The notes under the pieces are model-generated. The model saw nothing but the letters and a program-made list of their open reading frames with translations, was not told the origin of the DNA and ran no database searches. This document shows positions 37,198-46,303 of a DNA stretch of 64,000 nucleotides, one piece after another (position 1 is the stretch's first letter; every line of letters starts with the position of its first letter). The stretch is from Curvibacter sp. AEP1-3 (GTDB lineage Bacteria > Pseudomonadota > Gammaproteobacteria > Burkholderiales > Burkholderiaceae_C). The stretch covers positions 372,001 to 436,000 of the forward strand of contig NZ_CP015698.1 in the NCBI RefSeq assembly GCF_002163715.1, in the 5' to 3' direction. The position numbers and the translations under genes were made by a program.

Positions 37198-38844
37198 ATG
37201 CACCAAAAAATATTGATTCTTGATTTCGGTTCTCAAGTCACTCAGCTGATCGCGCGCCGGGTCCGCGAAGCCCATGTCTTTTGTGAAGTGCATCCCTGTG
37301 ACGTCACAGATGAGTGGGTTAAATCCTATGCGTCAGACGGGAATCTAAAGGGTGTGATCCTGTCCGGAAGCCATGCGAGCGTTTACGAAGAAGCTACGGA
37401 CAAGGCACCGCAGGCAGTGTTTGAGCTGGGCATACCCGTGCTGGGGATCTGCTATGGAATGCAGACAATGGCCCAGCAATTGGGCGGCAAGGTAGAAGCC
37501 GGACATACCCGTGAGTTTGGTGCCGCACAAGTTCGGGCACATGGCCGCACCAAGCTCTTGGACGGTATTCAAGACGGGACCAATGCTGAAGGTCATGGCT
37601 TGCTGGATGTCTGGATGAGCCACGGTGACAAGGTCACAGAAATGCCACCCGGCTTTTCTTTGATGGCGTCCAATCCGTCTTGTCCTATTGCGGGCATGGC
37701 AGACGAAGCGCGCCGATTTTATGCCGTGCAATTTCACCCGGAAGTGACTCACACCCGTAAAGGGCAGGAATTGCTGGAACGCTTTGTTCTGGGGATTTGT
37801 GACGCTCGTCCAGACTGGATCATGGGTGACTACATCGCTGAGGCAGTGCAGAAGATACGGGAACAGGTCGGTGATGAAGAGGTCATTCTGGGTCTTAGTG
37901 GCGGTGTTGATTCGTCCGTAGCGGCCGCCCTGATTCACCGGGCCATAGGCGACCAATTGACATGCGTGTTTGTTGACCATGGTCTACTTCGATTGAACGA
38001 AGGCGATATGGTCATGGACATGTTTGTTGGAAAACTGCATGCCAAAGTGATACGTGTGGATGCGTCTGACCAGTTCTTAGGCCACCTTTCAGGTGTCAGT
38101 GATCCGGAAGCCAAGCGAAAAATCATCGGCCGTGAGTTTGTCGAGGTTTTCAAAGCAGAAGCTGCACGACTGACGGCTGCCGGTGAAAGCAAAAATGGTG
38201 CGAAATGGCTTGCACAAGGCACCATTTATCCGGACGTCATTGAATCCGGCGGAGCCAAGAGCAAAAAAGCAGTCACCATCAAGAGTCACCATAACGTAGG
38301 TGGCTTGCCGGAACAGTTGGGCTTGAAGCTCCTCGAACCACTTCGTGAACTTTTCAAAGACGAGGTGCGTGAACTGGGTGTCGCACTTGGCCTGCCTGCC
38401 GATATGGTGTATCGCCATCCTTTCCCGGGGCCCGGACTGGGGGTTCGCATTCTGGGCGCTGTGAAGAAGGAATATGCCGATCTGTTGCGTCGCGCAGATG
38501 CAATTTTTATTGAAGAGCTCCGCAAAACTCCTTACGAGGGTGCAACTTTGCCAGGAGCTAACCCCAGGAAGCCGCCAAAAACCTGGTATGACGCAGTGTC
38601 TCAGGCCTTCACCGTTTTTCTGCCGGTCAAGAGCGTTGGTGTGATGGGGGATGGTCGTACTTACGACTATGTTGTCGCCTTGCGAGCGGTTCAAACCAGT
38701 GATTTCATGACCGCCGACTGGGCGGAACTTCCGTACAGCCTGTTGAAGACCGTGTCAGGACGAATCATCAACGAGGTTCGTGGCATCAACAGGGTGACTT
38801 ATGACGTGAGCAGCAAGCCTCCTGCCACTATTGAGTGGGAGTGA
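37198..38844 (+). CDS. guaA: GMP synthase (glutamine-hydrolysing)
   Basis: The 548-aa enzyme turns XMP into GMP. The N-terminal glutamine amidotransferase domain has the catalytic Cys85 in [14 protein letters not shown] and the His/Glu pair in [11 protein letters not shown]. The ATP-pyrophosphatase domain has the P-loop [17 protein letters not shown], and the C-terminal dimerisation domain ends [20 protein letters not shown] (here [16 protein letters not shown]). It contains an insertion of roughly 20-25 residues relative to the shortest family members, seen also in other betaproteobacteria. A terminator follows. Confidence 0.97.
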   Translation: MHQKILILDFGSQVTQLIARRVREAHVFCEVHPCDVTDEWVKSYASDGNLKGVILSGSHASVYEEATDKAPQAVFELGIPVLGICYGMQTMAQQLGGKVEAGHTREFGAAQVRAHGRTKLLDGIQDGTNAEGHGLLDVWMSHGDKVTEMPPGFSLMASNPSCPIAGMADEARRFYAVQFHPEVTHTRKGQELLERFVLGICDARPDWIMGDYIAEAVQKIREQVGDEEVILGLSGGVDSSVAAALIHRAIGDQLTCVFVDHGLLRLNEGDMVMDMFVGKLHAKVIRVDASDQFLGHLSGVSDPEAKRKIIGREFVEVFKAEAARLTAAGESKNGAKWLAQGTIYPDVIESGGAKSKKAVTIKSHHNVGGLPEQLGLKLLEPLRELFKDEVRELGVALGLPADMVYRHPFPGPGLGVRILGAVKKEYADLLRRADAIFIEELRKTPYEGATLPGANPRKPPKTWYDAVSQAFTVFLPVKSVGVMGDGRTYDYVVALRAVQTSDFMTADWAELPYSLLKTVSGRIINEVRGINRVTYDVSSKPPATIEWE

Positions 38845-38877
38845 TGTTTCTGTATTTAACGCGTGTTAGGTAAGAAG

Positions 38878-38912
38878 CGGACATCTAGGGACTACCCCTG
38901 ATGTCCGTTTTT
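38878..38912 (+). terminator. Rho-independent terminator after guaA
   Basis: CGGACATC pairs with GATGTCCG around a loop with a further AGGG/CCCT pair, followed by five T residues. Confidence 0.88.
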
Positions 38913-38951
38913 CATTTGGCTTTCGATCGCAGCTTGGTGCACAATGTTTCC

Positions 38952-40739
38952 ATGAGTACTGGGAATCTGTTGGAACCACATGCAGACGCTGATGCACTTC
39001 AGTTTTTGGATGATGACGCAGTTATCGGCTTTGAAAAAGAGCTGACCTGGCGACTCTTGATTGTTGACGATGAGCCCGACGTCCACAGGGCAACGACCTT
39101 CGCGTTGGCAGGTGTCCTGATTCTGGGGCGTCAATTAGAGTTCTTGCATGCCTACTCTGCGGCTGAGGCAGCCAACATCCTTCGTTCGGAGGCTGACGTA
39201 GCCATCGTGCTTCTTGATGTGGTGATGGAGCGCGAGGACGCTGGACTGGCGTTGATAAAAACCATACGCAAGGAATTGAAACTAACGGATTTACGCATTA
39301 TTTTGCGTACAGGGCAGCCCGGATACGCACCTGAAATCGAGACCATTCATGATTTCGATATCAACGACTACAAGACGAAGTCCGAGCTGACACGGACCAA
39401 GCTTTACGCCACCGTCACTGCGGCATTGCGCGCGTATGAGCAGATCCGGAAGCTTGACGAGATGGCGTTCTACGACCGGCTTTCATGTCTGCCCAACCGG
39501 AACAAGTTTATTGATATCAGTGACGAGAGGTTGGCTAACGCATCCCTGAGCAACGAGATGATGGCTATTCTTGATATCGATGACTTTTCGGAAATCAACG
39601 ATGCGCTTGGCCATCAGCAGGGCGATCGATTGCTTCAAGCGGTTGCAGACCGATTGAAGTTGGAGCTGGGACCTGATGCCGTATTGGCGAGGATCGGTAG
39701 CGATACATTCGGTTTGATGGGTCCGGCTGAAGTGGTTGATCCGCTCCGCGTGTTGGCATTGTTCCGTACGCCCTTCCTCGTACAGGACGATGCCATGGTG
39801 GTCACGGCGACCATGGGGCTAACTAGCTTGTTTTCGGGTGGCGTCTGTGGTCGGGATGCTTTGAAGGATGCCAATATCGCGCTCAAGCGCGCCAAGAAAA
39901 GCAGGCGAGGCAGCTTTGTTTTCTTTTCAGCTGAAATGGGCTCTGACATACGAGAGCGAGTCCGGTTGCTTCAGAGTCTTCGCAGTGCGGTAGAAAGTGA
40001 GCGGCTTTTCATCGTTTACCAGCCTCAGATTGATCTCGTTTCGGGTGCCGTAATCGGAATGGAGGCGTTGATCCGCTGGCGTAATGAGGACGGCACATTT
40101 GTGCCTCCTGACCGGTTTATTCCACTCGCAGAGGCTTCGGGAATGATAGTGGCGATAGGCGATTGGGTGCTCAGAATGGCATGCCATGAATTGGTCAGGT
40201 TGCAGGGATTGGGACTCGGCGACGTAAGAATGTCCGTGAATGTTTCGCAGATTCAGTTTCGCCACCCAGAGTTCCTGGATAAACTAAATGCGGCATTGCT
40301 GGATACTCGAATCAGCCCCAGTTGCCTCGAGTTGGAAATCACCGAATCTGTGGCGATGGAAGACGCCGAGTTCATGCTGGAGACCTTGCATGGAGTACGT
40401 CAACTTGGCATCTCTATTGCCATTGACGACTTTGGTACTGGATATTCTTCGCTCAGTCAGCTCCGTCAGTTACCCATTGACCGTCTGAAAATTGACCGCG
40501 CTTTCGTGTCGGAGTTGGGTGGCGATGTTTTGGGTGGTCATATTGCTTCGATGGTGATTGAATTGGGACGCAATCTTCAGCTCAAAGTCATTGCGGAAGG
40601 TATTGAGACTCCTGAGCAGGCGTTGCGTCTCAAAGATCTGGGTTGTCACGAGGGTCAAGGGTATCTTTATGCCAAGCCTATGACTTCACCCTTGTTAAAA
40701 GAGTGGCTACAAGCCCGCGGTGCTTTTGCTTCAATCTGA
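38952..40739 (+). CDS. Response regulator with degenerate GGDEF and intact EAL domain
   Basis: The 595-aa protein has a receiver domain (about residues 30-150: RLLIVDDEPDVHRATTF, phosphoacceptor Asp89 in IVLLDVVME), a GGDEF domain (about 175-320) and an EAL domain (about 335-590). The GGDEF signature reads GSDTF, so it should not make cyclic di-GMP. The EAL domain keeps EALIRW, SVNVSQIQF, EITES, AIDDFGTGYSSL, LKIDRAF, AEGIET and GQGYLYAKP, all needed for phosphodiesterase activity. It likely breaks down cyclic di-GMP under control of an unlinked histidine kinase. The start at 38952 is used; an in-frame ATG at 38901 falls within the guaA terminator. Its 3' end overlaps the tadA fusion gene by 20 bp. 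Confidence 0.92.
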   Translation: MSTGNLLEPHADADALQFLDDDAVIGFEKELTWRLLIVDDEPDVHRATTFALAGVLILGRQLEFLHAYSAAEAANILRSEADVAIVLLDVVMEREDAGLALIKTIRKELKLTDLRIILRTGQPGYAPEIETIHDFDINDYKTKSELTRTKLYATVTAALRAYEQIRKLDEMAFYDRLSCLPNRNKFIDISDERLANASLSNEMMAILDIDDFSEINDALGHQQGDRLLQAVADRLKLELGPDAVLARIGSDTFGLMGPAEVVDPLRVLALFRTPFLVQDDAMVVTATMGLTSLFSGGVCGRDALKDANIALKRAKKSRRGSFVFFSAEMGSDIRERVRLLQSLRSAVESERLFIVYQPQIDLVSGAVIGMEALIRWRNEDGTFVPPDRFIPLAEASGMIVAIGDWVLRMACHELVRLQGLGLGDVRMSVNVSQIQFRHPEFLDKLNAALLDTRISPSCLELEITESVAMEDAEFMLETLHGVRQLGISIAIDDFGTGYSSLSQLRQLPIDRLKIDRAFVSELGGDVLGGHIASMVIELGRNLQLKVIAEGIETPEQALRLKDLGCHEGQGYLYAKPMTSPLLKEWLQARGAFASI

Positions 40740-41946
40740 CGAATATTTCATGTCGCTTGCCATGGAGCAAGCGATCGAGGCAGAGTTGGCTGGCGAGGTA
40801 CCAGTCGGTGCAGTCGTAGTGAAAGGTGGTCAAGTTATCGCGAAGGGGCGCAACAGGACCATTGAATGGAATGATCCCAGCGCCCATGCAGAAGTAGTAG
40901 CGCTCAAAGAAGCGGCAAGAGTCTGTGGCACGCACCGACTATCTGGACTTCAGCTATTCGTAACTCTTGAGCCATGTGCTATGTGCAGTGGCGCGATTTT
41001 CCACGGCCGGATAGAGCGTGTTGTGTTTGGTGCTGCCGATCCCAAAACAGGTTGCGCGGGGTCTGTATTGAATTTGTTTGCGGTGGACAAGCTCAATCAT
41101 CACGCCGAGGTATCGGGTGGCGTGCTTTCACAGGAGTGCTCTGACATCCTGGTGCGTTTTTTTGAACGTAGCCGTGCAAGAAAAATCGCATCCTCAATTC
41201 CATTGAGAGAGGATACGCTTCGTACGTCAGAATCCCGTTTCACAGGTTTATTGTCTAGCAACTTGCCCAGCCATTTCCATTTAGGGCGCGAAGGCTTCAG
41301 GTTGCACTATCGAGATGTCCACCCTGCAATCTCACGTAAAACCGTGCTTTGTCTTCATGAGTTCCCGTATTGGTCTGAGCAGTTTGTTTCACTGGTTTCG
41401 AAATTTGAGTCTGCAGGATGGCGAACCATTTGCCCAGATCTCATTGGGTGTGGACTGAGTGACAAGCCCAAGAAAGCTGCATGGCATAACGATAGGGCGC
41501 ATGCCAGGGTACTCGGCGATTTGCTTTCCCATTTGAACATGATCCCCCAAACCATCATTGCATTAGGCTCAAGCGCAAACATAGCCTCAACGTTGGTTCA
41601 ATCGACTGACTGGGCCGCAACAAAACTCGTGCATTTGGATCGCTGCGATGATGAGGATTCCTATCGTGACACCGGTATAGCCCATTCTGTGAAGACAACG
41701 ATCGGACCAGGGCGGGCGGGAGAACGGCATTTTCTGGCAGATTTAAGCCCCACTCAGTATCGAGTTGCAACGGCCCCGTTTCCGGACGCCGGGCATACAG
41801 CCATCTTTAAGGGTAGGTTGCATAGTTCGTTTGCTCATAAACATAACGACGGGTTTATTTGTTTACTCCGTCCGGTCAGTTCTAACCGTTTTGAGTTAGG
41901 CGAGGAAGTCGAAGAGGCGCTTTTTCGTATGGTCGAACAGGGATAA
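40720..41946 (+). CDS. tadA: tRNA adenosine(34) deaminase TadA fused to an alpha/beta-hydrolase-like domain
   Basis: The first 165 residues are a TadA that converts A34 to inosine in tRNA-Arg. The zinc site is His56-Ala-Glu58 in PSAHAEVVALKE plus Cys86 and Cys89 in TLEPCAMCSGAI. After a linker (about 165-190) comes a second domain of some 210 residues that resembles haloalkane-dehalogenase-type alpha/beta hydrolases: VLCLHEFPYWSEQFVSLV, AGWRTICPDLIGCGLSDKPK. The position of the usual nucleophile elbow reads LGSSANIAS, so activity is uncertain. The start is GTG at 40720, needed to keep the conserved DEYFMSLAMEQA; the next ATG (40750) would cut it. E. coli TadA has about 170 residues, so the fusion doubles the protein. 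The reading frame is open throughout. Confidence 0.88.
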   Translation: MLLLQSDEYFMSLAMEQAIEAELAGEVPVGAVVVKGGQVIAKGRNRTIEWNDPSAHAEVVALKEAARVCGTHRLSGLQLFVTLEPCAMCSGAIFHGRIERVVFGAADPKTGCAGSVLNLFAVDKLNHHAEVSGGVLSQECSDILVRFFERSRARKIASSIPLREDTLRTSESRFTGLLSSNLPSHFHLGREGFRLHYRDVHPAISRKTVLCLHEFPYWSEQFVSLVSKFESAGWRTICPDLIGCGLSDKPKKAAWHNDRAHARVLGDLLSHLNMIPQTIIALGSSANIASTLVQSTDWAATKLVHLDRCDDEDSYRDTGIAHSVKTTIGPGRAGERHFLADLSPTQYRVATAPFPDAGHTAIFKGRLHSSFAHKHNDGFICLLRPVSSNRFELGEEVEEALFRMVEQG

Positions 41947-41953
41947 TGGGCGA

Positions 41954-42883
41954 GTGAAGAAATCTGTTTATATCTACTCTCCATCGGGCGCAGTTCGGGA
42001 CAAAGCTGCATTCAAGCGAGGCGTCCGGCGACTCCAAGCCCTGGGCTATGAAGTCGAAGTGGATTCGGACGCTTTATCGAGTCATATGCGATTCGCTGGC
42101 GATGATGAATTACGCTTGAGGGCTATTTCGCGGGCGTGTGAAAGTCGGGCAGACATTGCCCTGATTAGCAGGGGAGGGTATGGAATCACCCGGATACTTG
42201 GGCAGATTAACTATGCGGATGTAGCAAAGGCGATCGATCTCGGCACATCTTTTGTTGGCATCAGTGATTTCACAGCATTCCAAGCAGCCGTTTTTGCAAA
42301 GACAGGACGTATCACTTGGGCCGGTCCCGCACTTTGTGAAGGCTTTGGGGTGCCTGTTACACAGGACTCACAGCCGGACGACATCATGGAAGACTGCTTC
42401 AATGACTTGATGTTGGGGCAGGGGGAGGGCGCAGGTTGGCGTCAGGATAGATCTGGATTTTGTCCACCTGAAGATGTCCAGCTTGCAAGTGATTCAGTCG
42501 TTTGGGGCGGGAACCTTTGCGTGCTTTCCACCTTGATTGGTACAGAATTCTTACCAAGCATTGACGGAGGAATTTTGTTCCTCGAAGATATTGCCGAGCA
42601 TCCGTATCGCATAGAGCGCATGTTGACGCAACTTTTGTATTCGGGTGTCTTGAGTCGTCAAAGAGCCATACTTTTAGGACAGTTCACCGGTTATAAGTTG
42701 GGGGCCCATGACAAGGGATTCAAGTTTTCGACGGTGATCGAGTGGCTTAGATCTCGAGTCAACGTTCCAATACTGACCAACTTGCCGTATGGGCATGTCC
42801 AAACGAAAGTGTTGATTCCATTTGGGAAGAAATCCGACCTTGCTGTGTCGGGCAGAGATGCAATGCTTTTCTGGGGGCACTAG
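41954..42883 (+). CDS. ldcA: LD-carboxypeptidase (S66 family), murein tetrapeptide recycling
   Basis: The 309-aa protein matches S66 peptidases, which remove the terminal D-Ala from recycled murein tetrapeptides in the cytoplasm. The nucleophile serine is in FVGISDFTAF. The glutamate lies in GILFLEDIAEHPYRIERML and the histidine in LPYGHVQTKVLIPFG. The N-terminal SPSGAVRDKAAFKRGVRRL and SRGGYGITRIL strengthen the call. The start is GTG at 41954, 7 bp after the tadA-fusion stop, so the two are likely cotranscribed. It converges with a hypothetical gene. Confidence 0.93.
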   Translation: MKKSVYIYSPSGAVRDKAAFKRGVRRLQALGYEVEVDSDALSSHMRFAGDDELRLRAISRACESRADIALISRGGYGITRILGQINYADVAKAIDLGTSFVGISDFTAFQAAVFAKTGRITWAGPALCEGFGVPVTQDSQPDDIMEDCFNDLMLGQGEGAGWRQDRSGFCPPEDVQLASDSVVWGGNLCVLSTLIGTEFLPSIDGGILFLEDIAEHPYRIERMLTQLLYSGVLSRQRAILLGQFTGYKLGAHDKGFKFSTVIEWLRSRVNVPILTNLPYGHVQTKVLIPFGKKSDLAVSGRDAMLFWGH

Positions 42884-42889
42884 ATTTGG

Positions 42890-43234
42890 TTAGCGTTTTA
42901 ACATCCCAGACTTGGCGGTCAACGTACTCGGTACCAGACCTACAAAAAGTTCACTGATAGCGGCTAATTTTTCCCGAGCCAACGCTTCGCCGTCGAAACT
43001 CGCAATGGCTGCGAGTACATCTCCTCGCAAGTACCAGAGGTCTTGGATATCGTCCGCATAAGTCACCCGGAGCTGGATGACTGGAAATTGGGTGGATGCT
43101 GAGCTGCCCATGGCGCGCAACATTGCTTCGCGTATTTCTTGGATTGAACTTGGAGAGGCTCCGCCTCTTTCAGAAGAGTTGCCCCTGAACAGGGTCTGTA
43201 TTCCATTCATGAAACTAGATGATGTCCAACGCAT
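42890..43234 (-). CDS. Hypothetical protein, 114 aa
   Basis: I recognise no family. The product has a short Ser/Gly-rich N-terminal part, then an alternating beta/alpha region (FPVIQLRVTYADDIQDLWYL, RGDVLAAIASFDGEALAREK) that ends in a basic tail. There is no signal peptide or membrane segment. The start at 43234 has an AGGA ribosome-binding site; a second ATG at 43210 is possible. It converges with the LD-carboxypeptidase gene with only 6 bp between stops. Base composition agrees with its neighbours. Confidence 0.65.
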   Translation of the reverse strand: MRWTSSSFMNGIQTLFRGNSSERGGASPSSIQEIREAMLRAMGSSASTQFPVIQLRVTYADDIQDLWYLRGDVLAAIASFDGEALAREKLAAISELFVGLVPSTLTAKSGMLKR

Positions 43235-43404
43235 ATTTCCTGCTTTTTAGTTTCGCCAGACGATAGAGAAAGTCGCTCTCGTGCGCAATAGGGTTACGCC
43301 TGAGCCTGTTATCACTTTGCAACATTCAAGTCGCCTTAGCGTCTGTTTGTTGAGGATAGCCAAAGGTCATGAACATTACGTGACGGCAAACACTTAAGCA
43401 TCAT

Positions 43405-43438
43405 TCAGGCCATGTCTATGCAATAAACTGCGGCCTGA
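43405..43438 (+). promoter_or_regulatory. Inverted repeat upstream of the cyclase gene
   Basis: TCAGGCC and GGCCTGA form a perfect 7-bp inverted repeat with a 20-bp centre that contains a TATGCAAT stretch. It ends 24 bp before the ATG, so it may be an operator or a 5' hairpin. No regulator is evident. Confidence 0.35.
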
Positions 43439-43462
43439 TAGTCAAAGTTTCGGAAAGAGTTG

Positions 43463-44377
43463 ATGGGCGTTCAATCCACTGTTGTATTTACGGATCTCCA
43501 TGGGAGCACCGCTGTTTTTGGTGCGCTTGGAAACGTCCGTGCTACCGAAACCATCACCGCTATCACCTCCTGGATTGCGAATTTGTCGCAATCTTTCGGG
43601 GGGCGGTTGGTCAAGACTCTGGGTGATGGTGTGATGGTGGTGTTTGCCGAAAACGCGAAAGCTATAGACTTTGTCGTTGAAGCGCAGAGGGCGCACTCCA
43701 AAGGACAGCATCGCCAGAGTAGCGATGTTCGTTTACCGATCAGAATCGGCATTGCCAAGGGAGAGATCGAGGAACTGGCAGGTGATTGCTACGGTGACGC
43801 AGTCAATGTGGCTGCAAGACTTTGTGATCTTTGTGGCCCCAATCAGATTTGGGCCAGTGATTCTGTAGTCGATTCAGTATCGCTCGCGCGTGGTGTGTCT
43901 ACTCGTTCTCTCGGGCCCATACATATACGTGGACGGGTTGAGGCTTGCGGTGTGTACCAGATTGAGTGGCGTGAGGAAGAGCCCTCAGACTTTTTGACAA
44001 TGCAGGCTCAATTGGTCACTGATTTCGGGAACGAGCGTGATGTGTTGGGCAAGGAGGTTTGCCTGCGTTGGGGCGAAACCGTGGCATCGTTTAGATCGTA
44101 TGAATTGCCAGTGCAGATCGGCCGAGTCAAGTCCGCGGAGTTTGTCGTTTCAGATCCCCGTGTATCCCGTAACCATGCCAAGTTGGTTTGGCGAAATGGC
44201 GGAGTTATTTTGGTCGACTTAAGTACCTATGGGACATGGGTTCGTTTTTCGGATGATGCTCCCGGTGATATTTTGCTTAGACGCGAGGAGTGTGTGTTAC
44301 ACGGAAGTGGTCAGTTGGCCCTTGGAGCATCATTTTCCGACTCAACGGTTCCGACTGTCCAATTCGAAATCCGCTAA
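43463..44377 (+). CDS. Class III adenylate cyclase with C-terminal FHA domain
   Basis: The 304-aa protein joins a class III nucleotide cyclase domain (residues 1-170) to a forkhead-associated domain (about 210-295). Catalytic residues are complete: metal-binding Asp11 (VVFTDLHGST) and Asp55 (KTLGDGVMVVF), adenine-specifying Lys51 and Asp108 (DCYGDAVNVAARL), and transition-state Asn115 and Arg119. That favours ATP over GTP as substrate. The FHA domain keeps the core IGRVKSAEFVVSDPRVSRNH for binding phosphothreonine. There is no signal or membrane segment, so it should be a cytoplasmic cyclase directed by a phosphorylated partner. GGAAAGAG is a good ribosome-binding site before the ATG at 43463. 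Confidence 0.93.
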   Translation: MGVQSTVVFTDLHGSTAVFGALGNVRATETITAITSWIANLSQSFGGRLVKTLGDGVMVVFAENAKAIDFVVEAQRAHSKGQHRQSSDVRLPIRIGIAKGEIEELAGDCYGDAVNVAARLCDLCGPNQIWASDSVVDSVSLARGVSTRSLGPIHIRGRVEACGVYQIEWREEEPSDFLTMQAQLVTDFGNERDVLGKEVCLRWGETVASFRSYELPVQIGRVKSAEFVVSDPRVSRNHAKLVWRNGGVILVDLSTYGTWVRFSDDAPGDILLRREECVLHGSGQLALGASFSDSTVPTVQFEIR

Positions 44378-44385
44378 TTTATTTT

Positions 44386-44412
44386 CGATGTAACTTAACA
44401 TAATATACATCG
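44386..44412. terminator. Weak inverted repeat between convergent genes
   Basis: CGATGTA and TACATCG pair over an AT-rich 13-bp centre between the cyclase-FHA and ankyrin genes. It lacks a T-tract of terminator strength. It may still separate the two transcripts. Confidence 0.4.
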
Positions 44413-44422
44413 TATAAATTAG

Positions 44423-45082
44423 CTACCAGGCACCTTTAGGTCGTCGTGCCCGTATAAAGGCCGCAATGATGGCTGCGGATTCCTCTTTCTTTACTTGCTG
44501 GGCAAACTCCAAAGCCCCTAGACCCTTGTCATTCTTTAAGCCGGGATCTGCACCGGCTTCCAGCAAAAGCTTTACCGCGGAACTATTCCCATACATTGCG
44601 GCCATCATCAACGGCGTTGTCCCGTTGGGAGAAGTCGCATCCACATAGGCGAATTGATCCAACAAATACTGCATAACGGCAATATGTGCATTCGTCGCTG
44701 CATAGTGCAATGGAGTCCATCCGGGCTTATTTACATCAGCGTCCAGTACGACCAATGCTTCACAGAGTGCCAGATCACCGGCAAAGGCTGCAAGCATCAG
44801 GGCGCTTTCATCCTGAGGGCTGCGAGCTTCCACCTTGAGTTCCGGATGCGCCAAGAGAAGCTTCACAATCTTCGGCGCTGGTGCCTTGATAGAAACCAAC
44901 AGTGCCGGCAAGCCACGGGGATTGACTGTGTTGGGATCAAAACCACGCTGCAACAACGATTCAACGACGACCGCGTTGTCCTTGTCTATGGCGAGAAAAA
45001 AGTCTTCATAGGATCCAGCTCTACAGATAGAAAATCCAATAAAAACATAGGTAAAAACCAGAAACTTAATGTAATTTCTCAT
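44423..45082 (-). CDS. Ankyrin-repeat protein, exported
   Basis: The 219-aa product has an N-terminal signal-like hydrophobic segment (FLVFTYVFIGFSICRAGS) and five ankyrin-type repeats over about residues 30-205. Clear repeat cores are GLPALLVSIKAPAPKIVKLL, ESALMLAAFAGDLALCEALV, GWTPLHYAATNAHIAVMQYL and GTTPLMMAAMYGNSSAVKLL. It probably works as a protein-binding scaffold in the periplasm. The ATG overlaps the tatD stop (ATGA), so it is the last gene of the mltG-tmk-holB-pilZ-tatD transcript. Confidence 0.9.
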   Translation of the reverse strand: MRNYIKFLVFTYVFIGFSICRAGSYEDFFLAIDKDNAVVVESLLQRGFDPNTVNPRGLPALLVSIKAPAPKIVKLLLAHPELKVEARSPQDESALMLAAFAGDLALCEALVVLDADVNKPGWTPLHYAATNAHIAVMQYLLDQFAYVDATSPNGTTPLMMAAMYGNSSAVKLLLEAGADPGLKNDKGLGALEFAQQVKKEESAAIIAAFIRARRPKGAW

Positions 45083-45870
45083 GTCTCTACCTTGAATAAA
45101 TCCTCAAAGTTCCGGCTGGTAACGGACGCAATATCTCCAATGGAACAGTCTCTGATCCGGGCAAGTTCTTGTGCGACGAAGGGCACATAGGATGGATTGT
45201 TGGTCTTCCCGCGGTGGGGCACTGGAGCCAAATAGGGACTATCCGTCTCGATCAACAGGCGATCGAGGGGAACCATGGCAACAACATCCCGGATGCTCTG
45301 CGCTGACTTGAAGGTGACAATTCCAGAGAAAGAAATGTAGAAGCCCAGGTCCAATGCACGGCGGGCCACCAAGGTATCTTCAGTAAAACAATGGAACACG
45401 CCACCGGCGCTCCGGCTATCTCCGCACTCACCCTCCTCCTTGAGCAACCTAAGGGTGTCCTCAGATGCATTTCGCGTGTGGATAACCAGCGGTTTACCCA
45501 ATTGGCGCGCTGCTCTGATGTGGAGTCTGAAGCGCTCACGCTGCCATTCCATATCAGCAATGTTTCTGTCGCCGAGACGGTAGTAGTCCAGACCCGTTTC
45601 GCCAATCGCAATTACCTTGGGAAGTGAGCCGAGAGACAACAGCGTTTCCAGGTCCGGTTCCCTGACCCCTTCGTTGTCAGGATGTACGCCTGCGCTAGCC
45701 CAGATGTGCGGAACGGAAAGCGCAAATGAATGAACAGCTTCAAACTCTTCCAGAGTCGTGCAAATACACAAAGCACGGTCCACTTTGGCGGCCCGCATTG
45801 CTTCGGAAATACTGGGCCAACTGAGTGCCAGCTCAGGAAAAGTAAGGTGGCAATGGGAGTCTGTAAACAT
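45079..45870 (-). CDS. tatD: TatD-family metal-dependent hydrolase
   Basis: The 263-aa protein has the TatD signature MFTDSHCHLTFPEL at its N terminus and further metal-site motifs IGETGLDYYR, LVIHTRNASEDTL, GVFHCFTEDT and IETDSPYLAPVPHRGKTNNP. These enzymes are deoxyribonucleases or related hydrolases of broad specificity. The start at 45870 places the conserved motif at the N terminus; an upstream in-frame ATG (45981) adds 37 residues without family likeness. It follows pilZ by 70 bp. The holB-pilZ-tatD order is also found in Pseudomonas. Confidence 0.93.
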   Translation of the reverse strand: MFTDSHCHLTFPELALSWPSISEAMRAAKVDRALCICTTLEEFEAVHSFALSVPHIWASAGVHPDNEGVREPDLETLLSLGSLPKVIAIGETGLDYYRLGDRNIADMEWQRERFRLHIRAARQLGKPLVIHTRNASEDTLRLLKEEGECGDSRSAGGVFHCFTEDTLVARRALDLGFYISFSGIVTFKSAQSIRDVVAMVPLDRLLIETDSPYLAPVPHRGKTNNPSYVPFVAQELARIRDCSIGDIASVTSRNFEDLFKVET

Positions 45871-45940
45871 GCGGTACCCGATGTGATCTCGGGTGCATGC
45901 ATAGGAACGGAGTCGCAGGCAGTCCCGATGAAGTGAATCT

Positions 45941-46303
45941 TTAGACTGTTTGGGTTGGGCGATCAGATGCCATATGAGCACCCAAAATCTCTTCGATCTT
46001 GAGCTTGAGCGCTCTCGACTTTTCGTCCTTGGGAAAAAGAATGCCCACGCCCTGGGTTCTTCCCCCGGCAGCCTTTGCCGGAGTGATCCATGCTACTTTC
46101 CCTGCAACAGGGTACCGCTGCATGTCTTCAGGCAAGGACAAAAGCACGTAAACATCGTCACCTAAGTTGTAGTCACGGGTAGTAGGTATGAAAACCCCAC
46201 CCTCGGTAAACATGGGGATGTACGCAGCGTAGAGTGCAGCCTTTTCCTTGATGGAGAGCTGGATAACGCTGGGCCGGGCGCTGGGGGTAGAGGTGCTGCT
46301 CAT
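45941..46303 (-). CDS. pilZ: PilZ-domain protein of the type IV pilus type
   Basis: The 120-aa protein matches the original PilZ of type IV pilus biogenesis, not the cyclic di-GMP receptor class. It has MFTEGGVFIPTTRDYNLGDD, VYVLLSLPEDMQRYPVAGKV and RTQGVGILFPKDE. The RxxxR and DxSxxG ligand motifs of receptor PilZ domains are absent, as in Pseudomonas PilZ. It lies downstream of holB with an ATGA overlap and upstream of tatD, the same context as in Pseudomonas. No pilus genes are in the window. Confidence 0.9.
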   Translation of the reverse strand: MSSTSTPSARPSVIQLSIKEKAALYAAYIPMFTEGGVFIPTTRDYNLGDDVYVLLSLPEDMQRYPVAGKVAWITPAKAAGGRTQGVGILFPKDEKSRALKLKIEEILGAHMASDRPTQTV

